A stretch of 8,971 bases of DNA from Rickettsiales bacterium (lineage in GTDB: Bacteria; Pseudomonadota; Alphaproteobacteria; Rs-D84; CACZYB01): the NCBI GenBank assembly GCA_031288035.1, contig JAITSG010000088.1, positions 1-8,971 on the forward strand, in the 5' to 3' direction. Under the pieces are notes generated by a model. It had not been told where the DNA came from. It saw nothing but the letters and a program-made list of their open reading frames with translations, and did no database searches. Positions 1 to 5,411 of this stretch are shown piece by piece. Made by a program: the position numbers and the translations under genes. The number at the start of each line of letters is the position of its first letter. Position 1 is the first letter of the stretch.

Positions 1-362
1 TTCTTGAGGACAGCCTCCGTGTCCGCGACTTCTTTTTTGATGTCTGCGAGGGCTTTTTCAACTCTTTCGAGCTCTAATTTTTCCTGGGCTGCCTGCCGCT
101 CTAATGCAAGCTGCTGATCTATCTCGGATAATTCCGCTGTCTCTTCCTCCTTGGAGGCTTTCCTGGCCGCGGGCGACTCGCCGTCCGCACTCCTGCTGCC
201 TCCGCGCGCTCGGGCGCGCGACGCTCCGACGGCGCGGTTCGTCCTGGCGGCTCCGGCCCTGGACGCGCCGCCGCTGCGGGCCGAAGACGGCTTTTTCGGG
301 GCTGCGCCCGCATATGCGGAAGGCAGCAGGAGTGCCAGCAATATCGCGTACAATTTCCTCAT
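1..362 (-). CDS. Secreted coiled-coil protein, partial (C-terminus beyond left edge)
   Basis: The frame opens at ATG 362-360 and stays open to the left edge, giving 120 residues. A Sec signal peptide fills about residues 1-20 (MRK, a Leu/Ala core, then AYAGA). A Ser/Gly/Ala/Arg-rich low-complexity stretch follows (about 23-70), and from about residue 71 a charged segment with heptad-like spacing that looks like a coiled coil. No enzymatic motif is visible. The start is supported by a GGGGG-rich ribosome binding site inside the upstream gene and by an ATGA overlap with that gene's stop, so the two are probably translationally coupled. It shares with its neighbour the MRK start, Ala-Pro at 21-22 and ARSGG at 28-32, so the pair looks like a tandem duplication. 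I do not recognise the family. It should act in the periplasm or envelope, but its role is unknown. Confidence 0.75.
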   Translation of the reverse strand, partial: MRKLYAILLALLLPSAYAGAAPKKPSSARSGGASRAGAARTNRAVGASRARARGGSRSADGESPAARKASKEEETAELSEIDQQLALERQAAQEKLELERVEKALADIKKEVADTEAVLK

Positions 363-880
363 TTCGCACCCCCTTGCAGCTCGGCGGCCTTCTGTTTGGC
401 CTCTTCTATCTGGGCCTGGACTTCGGCTTCCTGGGCGGCCTCTACCTTTATGTCGTGATCCTTGAGCTCCTGCTCCAGCGAAGCTATCTCGGAATCCGCC
501 GAGGCTATCTTGCCGGTCAGTTCGACAAGTTTTTTCTGCAGGTCTTCGGTTTCCGCCTTCATGCGCGCGATATTTTCCTCGCGGGCTATTTTCGCGCGTC
601 CTTCGTCTAGGAGCGCCTGCTTCTCGTTTTCTTTTTCCATGGCTTCGATCTCGGCGGCCTGCGCGGCCATAAGCGCGGCCGCGGCCTTTTCCTCCTCGGT
701 CATGCCGGCCGCGGCGGCGTCGTCCGCGCGGTCCGTTCCGCCGGAGCGGCCTCTGGCCGTGCCTCCGGATCTGGCCCTGGCAGTACCGCCGGAGCGGGCC
801 GCCTGCCTTCTTGGCGGAGCCGCCTCCGCCGCAACCGCCAAGACAAGCGTCAGGGCGAAAAACAACACTGATTTTCTCAT
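359..880 (-). CDS. Secreted coiled-coil protein with RSGGT repeats
   Basis: This gene encodes 173 residues. I chose ATG 880-878 because a GGAGGAAATT ribosome binding site lies directly upstream; the longer frame from 958 would begin upstream of the probable promoter. Residues 1-20 are a Sec signal peptide (MRKSVLFF...AAEAA). Residues 29-52 are three tandem 8-residue repeats, each starting RSGGT. Residues 60-168 are almost wholly Ala, Glu, Lys and Gln and read as a long coiled coil. There are no cysteines and no catalytic motif. It heads an operon with the downstream paralogue, overlapping it by 4 nt. The probable product is a periplasmic, rod-like protein with a basic flexible head. I do not recognise the family, and a structural or scaffolding role is only an inference. 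Confidence 0.82.
   Translation of the reverse strand: MRKSVLFFALTLVLAVAAEAAPPRRQAARSGGTARARSGGTARGRSGGTDRADDAAAAGMTEEEKAAAALMAAQAAEIEAMEKENEKQALLDEGRAKIAREENIARMKAETEDLQKKLVELTGKIASADSEIASLEQELKDHDIKVEAAQEAEVQAQIEEAKQKAAELQGGAK
725..796 (-). repeat. Three 24-bp in-frame repeats (RSGGT units)
   Basis: Codons 29-52 of the 359-880 gene encode three consecutive 8-residue units (RSGGTARA, RSGGTARG, RSGGTDRA). The DNA is a degenerate 24-bp tandem repeat rich in GC. A change in copy number would keep the frame, so the length of the basic head could vary between strains. Confidence 0.75.
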
Positions 881-916
881 AATTTCCTCCAACGAGCTTT
901 TTATGGCCGTTGGTGT

Positions 917-945
917 ATTATAACATAATCCAAGCCGCAAGACAA
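917..945 (-). promoter_or_regulatory. Promoter of the coiled-coil operon
   Basis: On the minus strand, TTGTCT (945-940) and TATAAT (922-917) are separated by exactly 17 bp. The -10 is preceded by TGT, making an extended -10. Transcription would start near 910, leaving a leader of about 30 nt before ATG 880. Confidence 0.7.
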
Positions 946-1134
946 GAGTATTATCCAAAATATTATCAAAGATTTTTTATGGGGGGGGGTAATAATATAT
1001 TGATTTTACAAATATATTATTCGACAAAAATAATATTTCGAGAATATAGTCCAAAATCGCAAAAAACTCCGCAACCGGGAATCTCGACTGCGCGGCGATT
1101 ATGCCGTCGTAATTTAGCTTGGCTATATAATTTA
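946..1134. other. AT-rich intergenic region with repeats and a G9 tract
   Basis: No gene is seen here, between the two divergent promoters. It holds direct TATTATC repeats at 949-955 and 961-967 (12-bp period), a run of nine G at 981-989, direct AATATATT repeats at 994-1001 and 1011-1018, and an inverted repeat with 8-bp arms at 1014-1021 and 1029-1036 (7-bp spacer). The composition contrasts strongly with the GC-rich genes on either side. These may be regulator sites or an UP element. No protein binding can be assigned from sequence alone. Confidence 0.6.
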
Positions 1135-1163
1135 TGGACTGTGCGTGAAAAGCCTGTTATAAT
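1135..1163 (+). promoter_or_regulatory. Extended -10 promoter placed for leaderless transcription
   Basis: TGGACT (1135-1140), a 17-bp spacer and TATAAT (1158-1163) preceded by TGT form a strong promoter. Its expected start point, about 7 nt after the -10, falls on the ATG at 1170. There is no room for a ribosome binding site. Confidence 0.75.
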
Positions 1164-1169
1164 GCCGCC

Positions 1170-1778
1170 ATGGACGAAGAAGAAACAGCATTGCGGTTCG
1201 CGCCGCCGGGAAACACGGTCCCGCCGCGCGAGCCCGTGCCGGAATTCATTGGCGGTTTCGAGGCCGGGGAGTTTTTTACGGCGCCAAAGGAAGCTGGCCG
1301 CGAAAGAGGAGGAGGATTCTCGCCCGGGGACTTCATGGCGCCCGAGAGCTTTATACCGCCCGAGGAGATCGACCGCGGAAGCATTGGGGGCGACGGCTCC
1401 GGATTCGTATTCAGCATACCGCGCGAAACGCCCGAAATCGCGAAGGCCGAGCCTGCGCAAGGCCGCTCCATAACGGCCGAGCTTTCCCCCGGATTCGAGA
1501 ATGACGTGCGCAAGGCCATAGAAAAATCCATGCTGAGGCAGAAGGCCTCGGCCGCCGGCCGTCTATGGTCGAAAAGGCCGCGCGATCCGGACGAGCCCGC
1601 CTCCGCGGGAGATGCGGAGTTCAAGGCTCCGTCGCAAAGCGGGGCCGACCCCAGGAGCATCATGTTCGACGCCGGAGCGAAGAATATTGAAAAAGAGCTG
1701 GACAAGACACAGTCCGGGCCCCAGGCCGGCCGGATACTCAGGAAAGTCGCAAAGGACGACCAGTCGAACGCGGCGTGA
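1170..1778 (+). CDS. Hypothetical disordered acidic protein
   Basis: This gene encodes 202 residues of a family I do not recognise. There is no signal peptide, no membrane segment and no cysteine. Residues 1-100 are rich in Pro, Gly, Glu and Phe (several short patches such as FIGGFEAGEFF), suggesting intrinsic disorder with possible short binding motifs. Residues 108-125 and 160-195 are more charged and could form helices. Codon use fits the neighbours: all isoleucine codons I checked internally (in FIPP, FSIP, SITA and GRIL) are ATA, which supports a real gene. The start is the first ATG, 7 nt after a TATAAT box, and no Shine-Dalgarno sequence fits before it, so translation is probably leaderless. 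The gene is transcribed alone and ends at a terminator. A cytoplasmic adaptor or regulator is possible, but nothing in the sequence proves it. Confidence 0.7.
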   Translation: MDEEETALRFAPPGNTVPPREPVPEFIGGFEAGEFFTAPKEAGRERGGGFSPGDFMAPESFIPPEEIDRGSIGGDGSGFVFSIPRETPEIAKAEPAQGRSITAELSPGFENDVRKAIEKSMLRQKASAAGRLWSKRPRDPDEPASAGDAEFKAPSQSGADPRSIMFDAGAKNIEKELDKTQSGPQAGRILRKVAKDDQSNAA

Positions 1779-1816
1779 CGGTTCGCATGAAACGGATACA
1801 GGAAACTGCGTATTAA

Positions 1817-1846
1817 AAAAGGGCCCGCGTTTCGTCGGGCCCTTTT
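1817..1846. terminator. Bidirectional intrinsic terminator
   Basis: GGGCCCG (1821-1827) and CGGGCCC (1836-1842) form a perfect 7-bp stem with an 8-nt loop. It is flanked by A6 on the left and T4 on the right, so it can stop the 1170-1778 transcript (+) and, with the longer T tract, the outer-membrane protein transcript (-). Confidence 0.9.
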
Positions 1847-1863
1847 CCGCGGATTTCAAGCAA

Positions 1864-2403
1864 TCAGAAATCCACGCGTATCTTGGCCAAGATGGCAGAT
1901 ACTTTCGTTTTGTAATCCACGCCGTCCTTGTCGAACCTACCGTCGATATAGCGGTATTCTATTCCGCCCGCGACCGGGATCAGGGGGATGGACAGGTCAA
2001 GCCCGACCATGTACTGCGGCACCACCTTGGAGCCGGTTTCAAGGTCTACGCCCGTGCCATCGGCCTCTAGCTTCAGGTTGGCGAGCCCGAAGCCCAGGTA
2101 CGGCTTTACCAGCGGGAGTATGGGGAGCCCGACATAGGCGTTCACGCCCACGCCGGAAACGGCCGTGTCCAAGCCGTCTTCCGACGACCCGAGTTTGGAG
2201 TACTCTATTTCGGCGCGCACCGGGACCAGCGGTATCGGAAGCTCGAATCCGGTTGAGACAAGGTATGATGCGGCAGAGCCGTATTTGTCCCCGTCGATTT
2301 TCATCTTCGCGGTTCCTACGCCCGCTCCGGCGTACACGAACGCTCCGGCGGGCGAGGCGACTATGGCGGCCGCGGACGCGAGTGCAAGTATTTTTTTGTT
2401 CAT
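1864..2403 (-). CDS. Small outer-membrane beta-barrel protein
   Basis: This gene encodes 179 residues. Residues 1-21 are a typical signal peptide (MNKK, an Ala-rich core, SPAGA before FVYAG). The mature part is a series of alternating hydrophobic/polar strands separated by short loops rich in Gly and Asp. It ends in Phe (KIRVDF), the usual C-terminal signal for insertion by the BAM machinery. The length suits an eight-stranded OmpA/OmpW-like or opacity-type barrel. A motif of the type hhPhhPVxxxIEY occurs twice (near residues 55-68 and 137-150) and in weaker form once between them. The start has an AAAGGAG ribosome binding site 7 nt upstream. The gene lies just downstream of ppiD on the same strand but has its own promoter. 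Its ligand or pore function is unknown. Confidence 0.85.
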   Translation of the reverse strand: MNKKILALASAAAIVASPAGAFVYAGAGVGTAKMKIDGDKYGSAASYLVSTGFELPIPLVPVRAEIEYSKLGSSEDGLDTAVSGVGVNAYVGLPILPLVKPYLGFGLANLKLEADGTGVDLETGSKVVPQYMVGLDLSIPLIPVAGGIEYRYIDGRFDKDGVDYKTKVSAILAKIRVDF

Positions 2404-2434
2404 ATCGTTCTCCTTTGTTTGTTTTACCTTATCG

Positions 2435-2464
2435 ATTATAGCGGATCCTGCCGCGAAATAGCAA
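2435..2464 (-). promoter_or_regulatory. Promoter of the outer-membrane protein gene
   Basis: On the minus strand, TTGCTA (2464-2459), an 18-bp spacer and a perfect TATAAT (2440-2435) lie between the ppiD stop codon and the barrel gene. I see no terminator between the two genes, so read-through from ppiD is also possible. Confidence 0.75.
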
Positions 2465-2473
2465 GGCGCATTT

Positions 2474-3976
2474 TTATCTGGCCAGCCGGGCCAGCACGTC
2501 CAGCTTCTTTTTCACCCCGTATTTCTTGGAAAGGAAGTATATATAGTCGTCCAGCATGTCCGCGGCTATGTTTTTCCTCTGCGATTCGACGAACTGGGCG
2601 AAGTCCGGGCCCGGGGAGTTCGGCATCGCGGCCCTTCTCACTATGGCGACGTACTCGCCGTCGCGTCCGGAAAAGCGTATGGTTTCGCCTATCTTCGCCG
2701 CGAATATCCTGCGCACCAGCTCGGCGTCCAGCGCGGGCGAGTCGCGGCCTATCTGGGTCGAGAGGGACAGGCTCGCGCCCTTGTCTGCGCTCACCACCGC
2801 GTTCGATATGTCCGCGTCTCCCGCGAGTATCGCCACTATCCGGTCTGCCTTCGACCTGGCCGATTCGGCCTGCCTGGCGGCCAGCCAGAGTTTTCTTGCA
2901 TCCGCTTTGGACGATTCGAACGGGCGCGGGCGCGCCGGTGAAACCTTTCCCACAACGATAAGGTTTATCGCGTCCCCGTTGTCTATCAGGTCTGAGATGC
3001 TGTTTTCGCCCACGGCGAAGAACGCCATGTCGCGGAGCTTCTGTCCGAACGCGGCGTCCTTCACGGCGGTTCCGTCGCGGCGCCTGCCCTCCGCGTTCAT
3101 TTCGCCCAGATCGGCCAGCTTCACGCCGAACGCCTTCGCTATCTGCGGCGCCTTCGCGCCTCCGTTGAACTCGTCTATTATGTCCTCGGCCGTCTCGTGC
3201 ATGGCGCGGTATGCCTTGTCCGCGTCGTTCTCGTCGACCTTCTTGGCCCTGGCGGCGGATGGCGCGTCTATGGTGAAGTAAGCGACCGACCTGTACTCGG
3301 GCTCCATGAACCTGTCGCCGTTCGCCCGGTATGCGGCCCTGAGGTCGTCGTCCGAGGGCTCCACGGATATTTTCTCGTCTGAATGCTTCAGGGTTGCGAT
3401 GTCTATCGCGCGCTTTTCGTTCCTGACCGAGTACATTATCCACGCCAGGCGCGATATGTCGACGTTCGATATGACCGAGTTCATAAGCATCTCGCGCGCG
3501 TTCTGGGCCCGTATCTCGGCTATGAACTCCTTTTCGCCCACGCGGTTCATGTCTAGTATATAGGCGAATTTCTCGGCCGAGAAGTTCCCTTTTTCGTCCT
3601 GGAACTCCTTCATCTTGGTCAGGAGCTCGTAGACCTTGTCGTCCGTTATGTAAAGGCCGAGCTCTTCCGCCTCCAGGTCCAGGAGGATGCGGTACGCCAT
3701 GTTGTCGACCACTTGGTCGAGCAGCCCCATCCTGATTGCTCCCGCCGTGTCGAACTGGCCGACTATCGACTGCATCTGCGCGACCTGGCGCCTGAACTCC
3801 TGGTCTACTTCGACTATGGACACCTGGCGCGGCCCGACTTTGAGGGCTATGTTCTGTCCGGCCGAGAATATCGTGCCCGACAGCCCGAAGAACAGGAGGC
3901 TCGCGCCTATGAGCGCCATTATTATCTTGACCGTCCAGCTGTCTTCGTTTTTCCGTATTTTCGAGACAAAGCTCAT
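2474..3976 (-). CDS. ppiD: PpiD/SurA-N type periplasmic folding chaperone
   Basis: This gene encodes 500 residues. A short cytoplasmic N-terminus precedes one membrane anchor (about 17-38, IIMALIGASLLFFGL), as in PpiD. Residues about 40-180 match the SurA_N_3 chaperone pattern (GPRQVSIVEVDQEF, then a helical region with LLDQVV and ITDDKV). The C-terminal half has features of alphaproteobacterial PpiD (a VSPARPRPFE-like segment near 350) but no recognisable catalytic parvulin block such as GG.LGW. It is shorter than the roughly 620-residue PpiD proteins. It probably chaperones exported proteins at the inner membrane rather than isomerising prolyl bonds. ATG 3976 is preferred to the upstream frame because AAGGAG lies 8 nt before it and the probable transcript start is near 4001. 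Divergence from tpiA is a known alphaproteobacterial arrangement as I recall it. Confidence 0.85.
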   Translation of the reverse strand: MSFVSKIRKNEDSWTVKIIMALIGASLLFFGLSGTIFSAGQNIALKVGPRQVSIVEVDQEFRRQVAQMQSIVGQFDTAGAIRMGLLDQVVDNMAYRILLDLEAEELGLYITDDKVYELLTKMKEFQDEKGNFSAEKFAYILDMNRVGEKEFIAEIRAQNAREMLMNSVISNVDISRLAWIMYSVRNEKRAIDIATLKHSDEKISVEPSDDDLRAAYRANGDRFMEPEYRSVAYFTIDAPSAARAKKVDENDADKAYRAMHETAEDIIDEFNGGAKAPQIAKAFGVKLADLGEMNAEGRRRDGTAVKDAAFGQKLRDMAFFAVGENSISDLIDNGDAINLIVVGKVSPARPRPFESSKADARKLWLAARQAESARSKADRIVAILAGDADISNAVVSADKGASLSLSTQIGRDSPALDAELVRRIFAAKIGETIRFSGRDGEYVAIVRRAAMPNSPGPDFAQFVESQRKNIAADMLDDYIYFLSKKYGVKKKLDVLARLAR

Positions 3977-3989
3977 GAAAGATTCTCCT

Positions 3990-3998
3990 TGATATAAT
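3990..3998 (+). promoter_or_regulatory. tpiA extended -10 promoter
   Basis: TGATATAAT (TGn plus a perfect TATAAT at 3993-3998) lies 50 bp before the tpiA start. No good -35 is seen at the right distance (AGCTCA at 3970-3975), as is common for extended -10 promoters. The start point would be near 4005. The element lies in the ppiD leader. Confidence 0.6.
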
Positions 3999-4007
3999 CG
4001 CGGGGAT

Positions 4008-4036
4008 TTTATAGCATCGAACCCGGTTAAACACAA
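4008..4036 (-). promoter_or_regulatory. ppiD promoter
   Basis: On the minus strand, TTGTGT (4036-4031), a 17-bp spacer and TATAAA (4013-4008) preceded by TGC form an extended -10 promoter. The expected start is near 4001. Its -35 touches the tpiA ribosome binding site (4035-4040). Confidence 0.6.
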
Positions 4037-4047
4037 GGAGAAATATC

Positions 4048-4800
4048 ATGGCGTTCTCAAGCAGGAAGATAATCGCAGGCAACTGGAAGATGAACGGGCT
4101 CAGGAATTCGTGCTGGGAGCTTTTGAACGCCCTGACGGACAAATTCGCGTCCGAAGAGGCGGCCGGGTTCGACATGATAGTCTGCCCTCCGTTCACGCTT
4201 TTGGCCGAGGCCGCGGGGATGGTCGACGGCTCGCCGATAGCGGTGGGGGCCCAGGACATATCCGCGCGCGATTCCGGCGCGTTCACGGGCGAGGTTTCGG
4301 GTGATATGATAAGGGACGCCGGCGGGAGATTCGCGATAGTCGGGCATTCGGAGCGCCGCCAGTACCACGGCGAGACGGACGCCGCGGTGCGCGAGAAGGC
4401 CGCGGCGGCGTTGAGGCACGGCCTGACGCCCATAATCTGCATCGGCGAGACCGACGCGCAAAGGACCGCGGGCGAGGCCCTAGGCGTGATCGCGGAGCAG
4501 TTTCTGAATTCCGTTCCCGCGGGCGCGACTGCGAAGAATGTGATAGTCGCGTACGAGCCCGTGTGGGCCATCGGCACCGGCAAGAGCGCGGAAACGAAGG
4601 ATATAGTCGAGGTCCACGCCCATATACGCAAGCTCTCCGAGCAGAAGTTCGGGGACAGGAGCGTGTCGATTCTCTACGGCGGCTCGGTCAAGCCGGCGAC
4701 GGCCGGGGACACGCTTGCTATACCGGACGTGGACGGCGTGCTGGTCGGCGGGGCGAGCCTCAAGGCCGACGATTTCTGGGCCATTGCCGCGGCCGCGTAG
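4048..4800 (+). CDS. tpiA: Triosephosphate isomerase
   Basis: This gene encodes 250 residues, the normal length for the family. The enzyme interconverts dihydroxyacetone phosphate and glyceraldehyde-3-phosphate in cytoplasmic glycolysis and gluconeogenesis, normally as a dimer. All key residues are present: N12 and K14 in GNWKMNG, catalytic H100 in VGHSERR, catalytic E170 in AYEPVWAIGTG with phosphate-binding loop 6, and YGGSV (210-214) and GVLVGGAS (230-237) for phosphate binding. The start follows AAGGAG by 7 nt. In many alphaproteobacteria tpiA is followed by secG and pyrG; here it is followed by an RNA element and a small secreted protein gene. I see no convincing terminator after it, only a weak 5-bp hairpin near 4802-4818. 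Of its 18 isoleucine codons, 11 are ATA. Confidence 0.98.
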   Translation: MAFSSRKIIAGNWKMNGLRNSCWELLNALTDKFASEEAAGFDMIVCPPFTLLAEAAGMVDGSPIAVGAQDISARDSGAFTGEVSGDMIRDAGGRFAIVGHSERRQYHGETDAAVREKAAAALRHGLTPIICIGETDAQRTAGEALGVIAEQFLNSVPAGATAKNVIVAYEPVWAIGTGKSAETKDIVEVHAHIRKLSEQKFGDRSVSILYGGSVKPATAGDTLAIPDVDGVLVGGASLKADDFWAIAAAA

Positions 4801-4853
4801 CAAGGCCTGGGCGCGGCCTGGCGGACGGCGCGAATAAACACGACAATAAAAGC

Positions 4854-4882
4854 TTGCCTTTATCTCCGAAAAAAGATATAAT
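4854..4882 (+). promoter_or_regulatory. Near-consensus sigma-70 promoter
   Basis: TTGCCT (4854-4859), a 17-bp spacer and a perfect TATAAT (4877-4882) form one of the best promoters in the window. The start point is expected near 4889, which is the first base of a hairpin in the structured RNA described next. Confidence 0.8.
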
Positions 4883-4888
4883 GGTTCC

Positions 4889-5072
4889 GCATCGCGAAAG
4901 ATGCCGAGACGTATAAGGTCTTGACGTAGGGTGTCAGATATTGGCACTTGAAACCTAATATCCCTGCTCCATGCGGGGAGCCGTCGGCTATACAACACGG
5001 ATTTTCCGAAAGGCTGGCGGGGTCATCTACGTTGATCCTTATACCTCCCCGCGTCTTTCTGCTGTGCCGAGA
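4889..5072 (+). ncRNA. Structured RNA: leader of the small secreted protein, or stand-alone sRNA
   Basis: The RNA begins with the hairpin GCATC/GATGC (4889-4893 with 4900-4904). A long closing stem follows: GTATAAGG (4911-4918) pairs with CCTTATAC (5037-5044), and TTGACGTAGG (4921-4930) pairs with 5026-5035, with only a small internal loop between. Inside it are a hairpin GATATTGG/CC-AATATC (4937-4962), a CCTGC/GCGGG hairpin (4963-4977) and a branched region to 5025. Directly after the closing stem, CTCCCCGC (5045-5052) is a perfect 8-nt complement of GCGGGGAG (4973-4980), so a pseudoknot or switch is possible. I find no U-run terminator before the next gene, so it is probably a 5' leader of about 200 nt. 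I could not match it to 6S, SRP RNA, tmRNA, RNase P RNA or a riboswitch class I know. Confidence 0.6.
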
Positions 5073-5097
5073 ACCGTAAAGCATGAAAGGAAAAACC

Positions 5098-5331
5098 ATG
5101 AAAACCGTATTGTTCATATTGACCGCGTTGGCGTCGGCCGGCAAGGCATCGGCCGTACTCGCCGCGCAGCCAAAATCCGACCCTCCTTCCTATACATTTG
5201 AGATAACCTATGATACATCATGTCTAAACAGCGTTGCTCCGCAATGTAAGACGGACTTCAACAGGAAGACTGGAAGTTATACATACAGCCGTCTTTGCGT
5301 GGCTCAAAACGCGGGAAGTTGCGCCAAGTAA
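5098..5331 (+). CDS. Small secreted four-cysteine protein
   Basis: This gene encodes 77 residues. Residues 1-23 are a signal peptide (MKTVLFILTA core, cleavage probably after VLA or ASA). The mature peptide is about 54 residues with exactly four cysteines at 42, 50, 67 and 75, spaced symmetrically as CX7C-X16-CX7C, which suggests two disulfides in the periplasm or outside the cell. ATG 5098 is preferred to 5083 because AAAGG (5086-5090) is 7 nt upstream and the signal peptide begins there. Its mature part uses AT-rich codons (ACA, TAT, TCA, CTA) unlike tpiA and infC, suggesting later acquisition. Expression probably depends on the promoter at 4854-4882 and the structured leader. I do not recognise a family. 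A toxin, an inhibitor or an envelope factor are all open; none is shown. Confidence 0.65.
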   Translation: MKTVLFILTALASAGKASAVLAAQPKSDPPSYTFEITYDTSCLNSVAPQCKTDFNRKTGSYTYSRLCVAQNAGSCAK

Positions 5332-5336
5332 ACAGT

Positions 5337-5363
5337 AAGAACCGGGCTCTGTCCGGGATTCTT
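5337..5363. terminator. Candidate terminator hairpin
   Basis: AAGAACCGGGC (5337-5347) pairs with GTCCGG and TTCTT (5351-5363) around a 3-nt loop, with one 2-nt bulge and a G-U pair, giving about 11 bp. It sits 6 nt after the stop of the small secreted protein gene and 49 bp beyond the infC stop. The T-run is short on both strands, so termination is plausible but not certain. Confidence 0.45.
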
Positions 5364-5384
5364 ATATGCCTGAATAAATCCGGC

Positions 5385-5410
5385 GTCGGCCCTGTTCGAT
5401 CGAAGCCGGC
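5385..5410. other. Hairpin just past infC
   Basis: GTCGGC (5385-5390) can pair with GCCGGC (5405-5410), and the segment between them contains the perfect palindrome TTCGATCGAA (5395-5404). It begins 2 nt beyond the infC stop. It lacks a T-run, so it is more likely a 3'-end protecting structure than a terminator. Confidence 0.4.
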
Positions 5411-5411
5411 C

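Noticed and set aside
104..923. Several long plus-strand frames opposite the coiled-coil genes
   Set aside because: They are antisense readings of repetitive GC-rich codons, with no ribosome binding site or recognisable protein features.
946..1134. Possible replication origin
   Set aside because: The segment is AT-rich and has TTATCCAAA (951-959), one base from a DnaA box, but no second good box and no origin-linked gene nearby.
2436..4631. A 731-codon open frame on the minus strand
   Set aside because: It overlaps ppiD in a shifted frame and runs antisense to tpiA. Its Arg/Gly-rich composition is typical of an out-of-frame reading of GC-rich genes.
4802..4818. Terminator after tpiA
   Set aside because: AGGCC/GGCCT gives only 5 bp and is followed by GC-rich sequence without a T-run.
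4889..5072. 6S RNA, SRP RNA, tmRNA or RNase P RNA
   Set aside because: The SRP GGAAG...AGCA loop, a tmRNA TTCGA arm and tag frame, and the RNase P conserved blocks are absent. The size would fit 6S, but the core is branched rather than a single rod with a central bubble.
4971..5201. Small plus-strand frame across the structured RNA
   Set aside because: It crosses the conserved-looking stems, lacks a ribosome binding site and overlaps the better-supported secreted protein gene in another frame.
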